Assembly: GCA_947495915.1 (NCBI GenBank) | Contig: CANMAW010000001.1 | Location: 310,001 to 374,000 of the forward strand | Reading direction: 5' to 3' | Length of the DNA stretch: 64,000 bases | Source of the DNA: Maribacter algarum (ex Lu et al. 2025) (nom. illeg.) | GTDB taxonomy: Bacteria > Bacteroidota > Bacteroidia > Flavobacteriales > Flavobacteriaceae | Part shown: one piece after another, positions 56,460-64,000 of the stretch | How the letters are laid out: the number at the start of each line of letters is the position of its first letter | Numbering within the stretch: the first letter of the stretch is position 1 | Notes under the pieces: model-generated | What the model saw: the letters and a program-made list of their open reading frames with translations, nothing else | Databases searched by the model: none | Told to the model about the DNA's origin: nothing | Made by a program: the position numbers and the translations under genes

Positions 56460-57869
56460 ATGAATACCAAATTCCTCAAAGTTCTCTTTGTACTTTTTGT
56501 ATTTCCGATGATGTTATTATCTCAAACCAGTCACGGTTTTGCTTTTGATAACTACAGTGGAATTTATGGCGTTACTGCGAACCCTGCGAACAGCGTAGAC
56601 TCGAAGTATAACATTCATGTTAATGTACTTTCATATAATCAATTAGGCACTTCTGATTTCGGTAGCCTCACTAATTTTCAATTAGAGGCATCACCTAACG
56701 GATTTAACGGGCTAGATTTTTCAAATAATAATGAAGATGGAATGACTGATGGCTATGCCTTTGGCCATTATGATATCATGTTACCGTCTGTAATCTGGAA
56801 TTTTCATGAGAATTTTGCCGTCGGTTTGGTTTCACGATACCGGTCAATATTTGATTATAATAATGTTCGTGGTGATCTTTTACAAGTACTCTCTGAAGAC
56901 CCCGAGCAAACCGATGACTTCACTTTCGATAATCAAAACTTAAATAACACGGCACATTCCTTTACTGAAGTCGGGCTCAACCTTTCAGCAGTGGTGGTAA
57001 ATAGTAACTACCATTTTGTAAAATTTGGAGGTACTATTAAATACTATTCCGGCGAACGGGCCATTGAGGTCAGAGAAGCCCTAAGTGGCTCCTTAAACAA
57101 CAATGACTTAGTCATCAATCAAAATACTACAAATCCTTTAATTCATTTGAATACTACAGGAAATAACACCTCTGAAAGTAGTCAAGAATCATTTCTTTCT
57201 TCTGCTTTTAATTTCTCCAATGCCGGATCAGGAATTGGCGGAGATGTAGGTATCGTTTATGAATACCGGCCAAGAGAAACCAATCGCGTTAATGTTAGAA
57301 GTAATAGTAGTGCGGTGAACAAATACAAAATTAAAATAAGTGCTTCGGTCTTAGATGTGGGTACCATCACTTACAAAGAAGCCTTGAAAGATTCGATTAT
57401 TGTTAATAGTGCTGCAACGGTCGTTCCTAGTAATACTATAAATCAAAATAATAATTTGATTGCTAATTTGATAGGGAATGACAACACCACTAATATACCA
57501 CGCCAGGGAGACGTAAAGTTTGCGCTTCCTCGCTCATTACACTTAAATTTTGATTACATCATTCTAAATGACAACAATTATTACATCAATTTGAATTATA
57601 TAAAAAGCCTCAATACGGCTACAGATTTATATGCCAATACTCAAATGGATATTGTAACGCTCACTCCCCGATACGAGACACGAAAATTTAGCATTTATTT
57701 ACCCGTGAGCTTAGCATCAAATACTGGCAAAATTACCGCCGGTTTAGGAGCAAGATATGGGCCGGTTACCATTGGTGCAGCAGCACTTAGCAGTATGTTC
57801 ACTAATAACAAAGTAAGCCATTTGTATTTCGGCTTGAGTATACCATTAATGAAAGACTTATATCGCTAG
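56460..57869 (+). CDS. DUF5723 family outer-membrane protein
   Basis: 469 residues. Signal peptide (LKVLFVLFVFPMMLLS, cleavage near SQT), then a beta-barrel-like sequence with paired amphipathic strands (NIHVNVLSYNQLGTSDFG, NYHFVKFGGTIKYYSGERAI, HLNFDYIILNDNNYYINLNY, GKITAGLGARYGPVTIGAAA). The family is restricted to Bacteroidota and related groups and its role is not settled. Its downstream neighbours, 22 bases away, begin with a 1625-residue T9SS-sorted adhesin, suggesting that it is the outer-membrane partner or anchor of that protein. A palindromic promoter region precedes it. Confidence 0.8.
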   Translation: MNTKFLKVLFVLFVFPMMLLSQTSHGFAFDNYSGIYGVTANPANSVDSKYNIHVNVLSYNQLGTSDFGSLTNFQLEASPNGFNGLDFSNNNEDGMTDGYAFGHYDIMLPSVIWNFHENFAVGLVSRYRSIFDYNNVRGDLLQVLSEDPEQTDDFTFDNQNLNNTAHSFTEVGLNLSAVVVNSNYHFVKFGGTIKYYSGERAIEVREALSGSLNNNDLVINQNTTNPLIHLNTTGNNTSESSQESFLSSAFNFSNAGSGIGGDVGIVYEYRPRETNRVNVRSNSSAVNKYKIKISASVLDVGTITYKEALKDSIIVNSAATVVPSNTINQNNNLIANLIGNDNTTNIPRQGDVKFALPRSLHLNFDYIILNDNNYYINLNYIKSLNTATDLYANTQMDIVTLTPRYETRKFSIYLPVSLASNTGKITAGLGARYGPVTIGAAALSSMFTNNKVSHLYFGLSIPLMKDLYR

Positions 57870-57891
57870 TAGCAATACTTGTATAAATGAT

Positions 57892-60800
57892 ATGAAAATG
57901 AAAAGAAAATTATTTTTAAGCTTTTTTCTTCTAGTTGTAGGCTTTGTTCAAGCCCAATTTACAGCTATACCCGATGGAAATTTTGAACAAGCTTTGATTG
58001 ACGCGGGCATTGACACCAATATGACTCGTGATGGTCAAGTATTAACTTCAGCCATTGAAAGTGTTACTTTCTTAAATTTAACAGGAGACCCAAATTTCAA
58101 TGTCAATCAAAACGAAATCGGACTAAATATTCAAAATTTAGAGGGAATCAAAGGTTTCGTCAACCTAGAAACACTTTGGGCGCAAGGCAATGAATTGACA
58201 AGTCTTGATTTGGAAGGAATGTCAACATTAACTGATGTTAGAGCATTTTTTAATAATCTTACCAGCATTAACGTCAGCGGTCTTACCAACCTTCAAATTA
58301 TTGGACTTAATGAGAATAACATAGCCGGTATAAACTTAGATTCAAACACATCATTAACGCAATTAGACATTACCGGCAATGCATTAAAAGGTTTAGACAT
58401 TCGTAATAATTCGAACTTAACCAATATGACGATTAACGGAAACCCTGGATTATCATGTGTTTTGGTTACTGATGTTAACGCAGCAAATGCAAATGGAAGC
58501 TTTGTAAAAGATGCTACTACTAGTTATAGTGAGACCTGTCCTGGATTATATACTGCTATTCCTGATGCTATTTTTGAACAGTATTTAATTGATCAAAATA
58601 TTGATTCTGAATGGGGCACTCCAAATGGAAAAGTACTGACTGCCGATATTGTAAATGTAAGTACACTAGAGTTAGCTAATCTTGGCATTTCGAGTTTGGC
58701 AGGTATTGAAGGGTTCACTTCGCTTGAAAGATTAGTAGCTACCAACAACAATATTAGCGCCATCGACATTTCTAACAATCTACTTTTAGAGCATGTTGGC
58801 TTACAAGAAAACCAACTGTCAAATTTAAATGTAGCTCAGAATACAGAATTAATTTATTTAGATGTTGCCCGAAACATTGGAATGACTACAATCAATATTT
58901 CGCAAAACGCAAAACTAGCAGTCTTCTTTGGTTTTCTAAGCAGTTTTCAAACACTAGACGTTACTCAAAATACCGCTCTAATTGATTTGGGCATGTCAGA
59001 CAACCAATTATCAGAAATTGATTTATCTCAAAACAATTTATTAGAAACGATATTTTTAGACAATAACAATTTAACCGCACTTGATGTTTCTAATTTGCCT
59101 GTAAATCAAGTTAGAAAACTTTATACCTGTAATAACAATATAACATGCATATCAGTATCTGATGTTGCGGCAGCTGAAACAAAAACTTCAAGCACTTGCC
59201 CTGAAAGACCAACCCAACCTGATGGTTGGCATAAAGAAAATACTACGAGCTACAATTTAGATTGTACTGCCCAAGAGAAAATAGTAGCTATTACTGTAGC
59301 ATCAAATCAAACGCTAGATGGCGCCAATAATTATGTAGTCACTAGCGCGAATGAACCTATTCAAATTGCATTCAATCTAGAAGATGAAAACGGTGTAGAA
59401 TTAACGACGACAGATTTAGCGAGCTACAACATCATCGTGAATACCTTAGAGGCTACCAATCAAAACCCTGCTCAAGGCGGTAACATTAACACACCAGGCA
59501 TTGATTTTGAACTTATTACGAATGAAGAAATTCAAGTAAATACTGTAAATAACGGTTCTGACGGCAATAGAACCGTCAATATGAACGGCGATAGCTTATT
59601 TGAAGCAGATGAGTTCTTCTTTGTGGAAGTAAGCACAACAGATCCCAATATTACGTTGAAAAATGCGGTAAGTGGGGTGGTACGTATTCCAGTGAAAATT
59701 ATAGATAATGAAGTTACCAATGTTTCTCTTGAAGTCATTAATAATGGTATAGAAGGAAGTCAAAATGTAAGTTTAAGATTAAATTCTAGTTTGGTTAACA
59801 ATACAGGAGCTGACATGCCTTTCACCATAAATTTACAAGATGGTAGCGCCTCAGAGGGCTCAGACTTTGAACTAAACAATACCACAGTATTGTTACCAGA
59901 TGGACAATCTTCAGTTGATGTAGCTATTACCGTACTGACTGATCAAGATGCTACAGAAGGCACCGAAGATTTTTCAGCCACTGTAACCTATTCTGGAACG
60001 ATTGAAGCCAATAGAATCAACATCACAACAGCAACGGTAACGCCCACAATTGCTGATGCTGTAGGTGGAGGTACTTTTGATGTTGCGGTAACGCTAGGTG
60101 GCGACGTTGTAAACATAGGTAGCGAAGAAAATCCTGAATATCAAATTAACGAGGGTGGTACTCTCCTTTTTAATTTAGAAGCATCAAACGGAGCCACCCT
60201 TGGTCAACAATATTTTATGCGATATTTTGATAATCAAGATGATCTTTCAACAGATTTTGAACGAAATTTCGAATATGTCGAAGAAGAACTTCAAATTATA
60301 GGCTTTACTCCAGATGAAATAAAAAACCCTGACAACACATACGCCATTAGTATTCTTACGGATGAGGCAGTCGACGAAACAGAAAAGGTTATTGAATTAA
60401 CTTTCTATAGCGAGTCAATAGACTATACTCTCAATAATATGGAAAATAATAACCCCTTAAAATTTAGAATTAAAATTATTGATATTGATAATACATCTAG
60501 TTCTAGCATATTTGCTGCATTCGATAATTCAGGTGGAACAGAAGGGGGTACTGACACCTTTACGGTTACCTTAACCGAAGGCGGCGAAGAATGGTTAAAC
60601 CCCTCCAATACTGATATTATTTTTCCTGTTGTCTTCTCGAACACTAGATTGAACGGGTCTGACATAGATCTTGCAGAAAGCGGTGACTATAACCCGGTAA
60701 GCGGAAATATTACAATTTCGCCAAATTCATCTACAGGTACTCTTGAAATAGATTTAATTCAAGATTCAGATCAAGATCATGAGTATTATGTTGCTACACT

Positions 60801-62769
60801 ACAAAACCCCATTAGTTCGACACCAATATCTATATCAACTAGAGCAATTGAAGCTAAAATTATTGATCAAAATAGTCCGTTTATAATCAATGCCGATGTT
60901 TTAGGAATTAGTGTAGACTTTAGCGAAGGTGCTTGTTGTCCAAAGTACTTTGTAGAAGAAGGAGACTTAATCGAAATCGAATTAGAGGCGGAAAAAGGTG
61001 TAGACTTTAATACCCCCTTCTTTTTACAAGTTACTTATGGAGGAAGTGCAACAGAAAATATCGATTATAAAAATAGAGATACTCGAGCAGGCACTTCAGA
61101 AGCTCCAGATAATACCTTTGAATTTAGTGTCAAACCTAAAACTCCAGATAATACCATAGAAATTCAAATTTTACCAGACAATTTGAATGAAAATGAAAAT
61201 TTTAGTTTTCAAATTGTTTCAGCCGAATCAAGTAAATATATATTTTCTGAATTTTGGACTATGAGTATCGTAGATGCCGTACCTATAAAAATAGAGAGTA
61301 CAGTTAGCAACGCTTCTGAATCTCCTGCATCAAGCGGAGAGCTTACAGTAAGTCTATCTTCTGGACAACCTATAGATCGATCACTTAGTATTAGGTATGA
61401 ATTAGACCTAAATAGTACTGCTTCAATTGAAGATTTTGAACCTTTACAAGGCTCAATAGAAATACCTCAAGGGCAAACAGAAGCCACCATAAGTATAACC
61501 CCTATCGATGATGATATCGTAGAAAATACGGAGTCTGTTATAATTAAGTTAATTGACGATACAGGTTACGCTATTGAAGATCCGGGGGTTGCCAGTGTTA
61601 ACATTCAAAGTGAAGATATAGCACCAGTTACAGCCACTGTTATAGCTATCGACGATCAAGCTTCAGAATCAAATATTAATAACACAGGTGAATTTCAAAT
61701 TTCATTGGACAAAATTCATCCAAACAATGAGGACACAGTCATTGACTTTCAATTTTTAACCAATTTGGTTAATGATGCTCAGAGTAATGAATATCGCCTA
61801 CTTGATAACGATATGCAACCTTTAACCAATATGAATAATATCATTATTGAGGCTGGTAAATCAACCACAAGCATTTTTGTTCAAGCGCTTGATGATGATC
61901 TAGCAGAAAACGATGAAAATGTACGCCTACGTTTAGTACCGGGTATAGGTTACAATATTGGCTCTCAAAATGCTGCTACTGTTGAAATTGTAAGTTCTAC
62001 ATTTGATGAAAATAGTTTCGATGTAAAATCAGTTCGTGTTACAGCACAAAGTGCAATATGTGCTTCTAAAGATGAAGGGGGTATCTTAGTTGAAAACAGT
62101 TCAGGATTTAGATTCAACGTTTCGGTCGAAAAAGAAGATGATGAAAATGTTAAAAGAGATCAAAACCTTGATGGTAATAGTAACATCGTGTTCGAAAATT
62201 TAGTTATTGGAACCTATATAGTTATATTAGAAAACCTAACTAACCCCGAATTAAACACACCAAGTTTTAAAGTTCAAATTCAAAAACAAGAAGCTATTTC
62301 CGCAGAAGTCAATAGTGTTGATTTAAATTCAAAAACAGGAAACATTACGGTCTCGGGGAGTACAAAATACACAGTGACTGCGAACTTTAAAACCTATGAT
62401 TTCAATTTTGAAACCATCGCATCTCAAACACTTTCAATTCCTCTTGAAAACGGACTGAACAGTATTTCTATTGAAGGTGCAGCAACTTGTCAAGGTAAAA
62501 TATCAGAACAGATAATGATTGATGCATCTTATGTTTATCCTAATCCTACACAAGATATCATAACAATACTAGGTTTCAATAGTGGAGATCAGGTGTACGT
62601 TAAAATTTTCGATCCCACGGGAGGTATCGTTCTTGAAGAACAAAAAGTAATGCTAGAAAATCAATTGAAAATTAGTCTCTTGAACCTTCAAACTGGTTTA
62701 TACCTTGGTCAAATAAAAACAGACAATGGTAGGCAAGTTACTTTTAAAATAATAAAAGAAAACAAGTAA
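57892..62769 (+). CDS. Giant T9SS-secreted LRR/Calx-beta adhesin-like protein
   Basis: 1625 residues. Signal peptide ends near VQAQ. Two leucine-rich-repeat modules (about 24-200 and 220-440) each begin with the same head, FTAIPDGNFEQALID and YTAIPDAIFEQYLID, followed by N-x-L repeats (GLNENNIAGINLDSN, LSDNQLSEIDLSQN-like). From about 470 to 1380 several Calx-beta-type modules have the EGTEDFSATVTYSG, TEGGTDTFTVTLTEGG and LAENDENVRLRL pattern, Ca-binding cell-surface repeats. The C-terminus (1546-1625, YVYPNPTQDI to VTFKIIKENK) is a type A T9SS sorting domain. It should be attached to the cell surface. It is the second gene of an operon. Confidence 0.88.
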   Translation: MKMKRKLFLSFFLLVVGFVQAQFTAIPDGNFEQALIDAGIDTNMTRDGQVLTSAIESVTFLNLTGDPNFNVNQNEIGLNIQNLEGIKGFVNLETLWAQGNELTSLDLEGMSTLTDVRAFFNNLTSINVSGLTNLQIIGLNENNIAGINLDSNTSLTQLDITGNALKGLDIRNNSNLTNMTINGNPGLSCVLVTDVNAANANGSFVKDATTSYSETCPGLYTAIPDAIFEQYLIDQNIDSEWGTPNGKVLTADIVNVSTLELANLGISSLAGIEGFTSLERLVATNNNISAIDISNNLLLEHVGLQENQLSNLNVAQNTELIYLDVARNIGMTTINISQNAKLAVFFGFLSSFQTLDVTQNTALIDLGMSDNQLSEIDLSQNNLLETIFLDNNNLTALDVSNLPVNQVRKLYTCNNNITCISVSDVAAAETKTSSTCPERPTQPDGWHKENTTSYNLDCTAQEKIVAITVASNQTLDGANNYVVTSANEPIQIAFNLEDENGVELTTTDLASYNIIVNTLEATNQNPAQGGNINTPGIDFELITNEEIQVNTVNNGSDGNRTVNMNGDSLFEADEFFFVEVSTTDPNITLKNAVSGVVRIPVKIIDNEVTNVSLEVINNGIEGSQNVSLRLNSSLVNNTGADMPFTINLQDGSASEGSDFELNNTTVLLPDGQSSVDVAITVLTDQDATEGTEDFSATVTYSGTIEANRINITTATVTPTIADAVGGGTFDVAVTLGGDVVNIGSEENPEYQINEGGTLLFNLEASNGATLGQQYFMRYFDNQDDLSTDFERNFEYVEEELQIIGFTPDEIKNPDNTYAISILTDEAVDETEKVIELTFYSESIDYTLNNMENNNPLKFRIKIIDIDNTSSSSIFAAFDNSGGTEGGTDTFTVTLTEGGEEWLNPSNTDIIFPVVFSNTRLNGSDIDLAESGDYNPVSGNITISPNSSTGTLEIDLIQDSDQDHEYYVATLQNPISSTPISISTRAIEAKIIDQNSPFIINADVLGISVDFSEGACCPKYFVEEGDLIEIELEAEKGVDFNTPFFLQVTYGGSATENIDYKNRDTRAGTSEAPDNTFEFSVKPKTPDNTIEIQILPDNLNENENFSFQIVSAESSKYIFSEFWTMSIVDAVPIKIESTVSNASESPASSGELTVSLSSGQPIDRSLSIRYELDLNSTASIEDFEPLQGSIEIPQGQTEATISITPIDDDIVENTESVIIKLIDDTGYAIEDPGVASVNIQSEDIAPVTATVIAIDDQASESNINNTGEFQISLDKIHPNNEDTVIDFQFLTNLVNDAQSNEYRLLDNDMQPLTNMNNIIIEAGKSTTSIFVQALDDDLAENDENVRLRLVPGIGYNIGSQNAATVEIVSSTFDENSFDVKSVRVTAQSAICASKDEGGILVENSSGFRFNVSVEKEDDENVKRDQNLDGNSNIVFENLVIGTYIVILENLTNPELNTPSFKVQIQKQEAISAEVNSVDLNSKTGNITVSGSTKYTVTANFKTYDFNFETIASQTLSIPLENGLNSISIEGAATCQGKISEQIMIDASYVYPNPTQDIITILGFNSGDQVYVKIFDPTGGIVLEEQKVMLENQLKISLLNLQTGLYLGQIKTDNGRQVTFKIIKENK

Positions 62770-62772
62770 ATT

Positions 62773-63444
62773 ATGAAACCAATTACCTTACTAATATGTT
62801 TTTTGTCTCTACTCATTTCGAGTTGTGATGGTGACTTTATAGAGGCGGAAATGGCTATTAATTTAGTGTACCCTTTAGCCAATGAAACTTGTGAAGATGC
62901 AAATTTAACCGAGAATAGTGTAGAAGTACCGTTTAGATGGACTGCCCAAGGAGATTTCGATAGCTTTTCTCTAATTATCGACGGAGAAACACGTAATGCT
63001 GAAATTATATTTGACGAGGATAAACAACAATACGAGGCTAAGGTTCCATTGGCTTATAGAAATAGTTATTCTTGGAAAATCTTAGGAAAAAGCACTTTAG
63101 ATTTTAATAGTGAGGATCGAACTTTTTCGACACCTGCCACGTTTGAGAATAATAATTATGCACCTTACCCAGTTTTGATTGAGGCACCAATTATTTCACC
63201 TGGTCAAGTTATTTTAAATTGGACAGCTGAAGATCCTGATGGGGCGGCAGCTACTGATGATCTACGTTTTGAAGTTTATCTTGATGAATCTAACCCACCT
63301 ACTACGCTTAGAAATACTGACAATTCACGGCTAACATCTATCACAGTACAAAATTTAGAAAGAAAAACGTATTACGTTTTAATTATCGCCATTGATTCCG
63401 AAGGAAACTCTTCTTCAAATACGATTAGTTTTGAAGGAGAATAA
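62773..63444 (+). CDS. FN3-like lipoprotein, 223 aa
   Basis: Lipoprotein signal with Cys18 in LISSCDGDF. Two beta-sandwich segments are visible: residues about 30-120 (EVPFRWTAQGDFDSFSLIID, YEAKVPLAYRNSYSWKILG) and a fibronectin-III-like module at 130-223 (ISPGQVILNWTAEDPDGAAA, YEVYLDES-type strands, LERKTYYVLIIAIDSEGNSS). It starts 3 bases after the adhesin gene stop and 4 bases before the next gene, so co-transcription and a shared function at the cell surface are very likely. FN3 lipoproteins are typical of surface complexes; no specific function is known. Confidence 0.82.
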   Translation: MKPITLLICFLSLLISSCDGDFIEAEMAINLVYPLANETCEDANLTENSVEVPFRWTAQGDFDSFSLIIDGETRNAEIIFDEDKQQYEAKVPLAYRNSYSWKILGKSTLDFNSEDRTFSTPATFENNNYAPYPVLIEAPIISPGQVILNWTAEDPDGAAATDDLRFEVYLDESNPPTTLRNTDNSRLTSITVQNLERKTYYVLIIAIDSEGNSSSNTISFEGE

Positions 63445-63448
63445 TTTC

Positions 63449-64000
63449 ATGCTTTTGAAGTTTTCTAGTTTTCTTATGCTGTTTTTTGGGGTCATTATTT
63501 GTAATTGTCAAGAAACAAAGAATGACCTAAGACAAGTAATGAGTTCGAAACAAATACTCCCTCTAAAATTCTCCTATTCTAACAAGCAGATGCGAAACCA
63601 GAGCAGTACGGAAAACTATATCAAATCTTACTTGTCATTTAAACAAAATGACATTTGGGATAGCATTCCTATTGAAATGAAAGCGCGTGGGAATTTCAGA
63701 AGAACTAACTGTTATTTTCCTCCTATAAAACTCAAAATAAAGGCCTCCAAAGCTGAAGGCACTTTATTTGAAGGCTACAAAAAAATGAAGGTTGTAATGC
63801 CTTGTCTGCTTCAGAATCGGTCAAACGATGATGTTTTAAAAGAATATTTGGCCTATCAACTTTATGAACTTATTTCTCCCGCTCATTTTAAAACCAGGTT
63901 GATTGCTCTTGAGTTTACCGACGACCCTAACAAAAAGATGGCTGATGACCCGCTCGCTGCTATTTTCATGGAAGTCACTCAAAGAAAATTTTATGCTGCA
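63449..64000 (+). CDS. Partial lipoprotein with CotH-like features
   Basis: I translated this by hand: 184 residues without a stop, running off the window end. The N-terminus MLLKFSSFLMLFFGVIICNC is a lipoprotein signal (Cys18 or Cys20). The stretch ARGNFRRTNCYFPPIKLKI and KEYLAYQLYELISPAHFKTR recalls CotH-family proteins, in which RGN follows an IKxRG segment and a conserved arginine and acidic residues follow; CotH proteins are atypical protein kinases of spore coats. Here the match is partial. It begins 4 bases after the FN3-like lipoprotein gene, so it belongs to the adhesin operon. The kinase core would lie beyond the window. Confidence 0.62.
   Translation, partial: MLLKFSSFLMLFFGVIICNCQETKNDLRQVMSSKQILPLKFSYSNKQMRNQSSTENYIKSYLSFKQNDIWDSIPIEMKARGNFRRTNCYFPPIKLKIKASKAEGTLFEGYKKMKVVMPCLLQNRSNDDVLKEYLAYQLYELISPAHFKTRLIALEFTDDPNKKMADDPLAAIFMEVTQRKFYAA

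Noticed and set aside
56339-56548. 69-codon frame overlapping the start of the DUF5723 gene
   Set aside because: It begins in the operon leader in another frame, and the DUF5723 signal peptide and barrel strands support the other frame.
59532-60665. Minus-strand frames within the giant adhesin gene
   Set aside because: They are shadows of a repetitive, strongly coded plus-strand gene and have no features of their own.
1-64000. Search by eye for tRNA, rRNA, CRISPR arrays, transposases or attachment sites
   Set aside because: No conserved tRNA loop pattern, regular repeat-spacer array or transposase-like protein was found; faint RNA genes could still be missed.

Overview
The window looks like a chromosomal segment of a marine-type member of the Flavobacteriaceae (Bacteroidota). 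The signs are AT-rich DNA, exact copies of the Bacteroidota -7 promoter element (TAnnTTTG) ahead of several genes, starts without Shine-Dalgarno sequences, many exported lipoproteins, a type IX secretion (T9SS) C-terminal sorting domain, a DUF5723 outer-membrane protein, and class Ia ribonucleotide reductase subunits closely resembling the eukaryotic ones. I saw no rRNA, tRNA, CRISPR array, prophage, insertion sequence or origin.

Region by region. 1-524 holds a partial YicC-type gene. 658-12345 is a sugar-oxidation locus in several facing transcription units: a DUF1080 lipoprotein (3-keto-disaccharide hydrolase family), three TIM-barrel isomerase/epimerase proteins (two exported by Tat), two closely related GMC oxidoreductases, one Tat-exported gluconate-2-dehydrogenase-subunit-3 protein, a Gfo/Idh/MocA dehydrogenase, an MFS permease, and two passengers (ASCH, DinB). 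The set fits periplasmic oxidation of a glycoside at C3, cleavage of the 3-keto product, and uptake and reduction or isomerisation of the keto-sugar. 12346-13169 holds small ORFs and two strong terminators. 13170-16805 is nrdB-nrdA. 16806-19621 is gene-poor, with short exported proteins and inverted repeats.

19622-22344 is a LytTR/LytS-type two-component pair. 22337-30891 is mixed housekeeping: DUF3109, MarC, S41 protease, dCMP deaminase, HupE/UreJ, a TerB-DnaJ protein, bacilliredoxin, PlsC, an HD hydrolase and a Tat-exported Gfo/Idh/MocA protein. 30965-39888 carries a processive-type GT2, a PA0069-type radical SAM protein, a MocR regulator divergent from a PLP decarboxylase with paired direct repeats between them, CsaA, hypothetical exported proteins and an enoyl-CoA hydratase. 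40020-50947 carries a histidine kinase, HemJ, two giant tandem sortilin/BNR-repeat proteins, small proteins and a lactonase lipoprotein. 51180-54384 is an exported protein plus a NarL-type two-component pair. 54797-64000 is a cell-surface region: a secreted metallopeptidase with an extra domain, then a tight operon of DUF5723 protein, a 1625-residue LRR/Calx-beta T9SS adhesin, an FN3-like lipoprotein and a partial lipoprotein with CotH-like features.

The most promising leads are the 3-keto-sugar locus with its orphan GMC paralogue and the T9SS surface operon. The MocR operator, start-overlapping repeats and promoter/start-codon overlaps are smaller but directly visible in the sequence.
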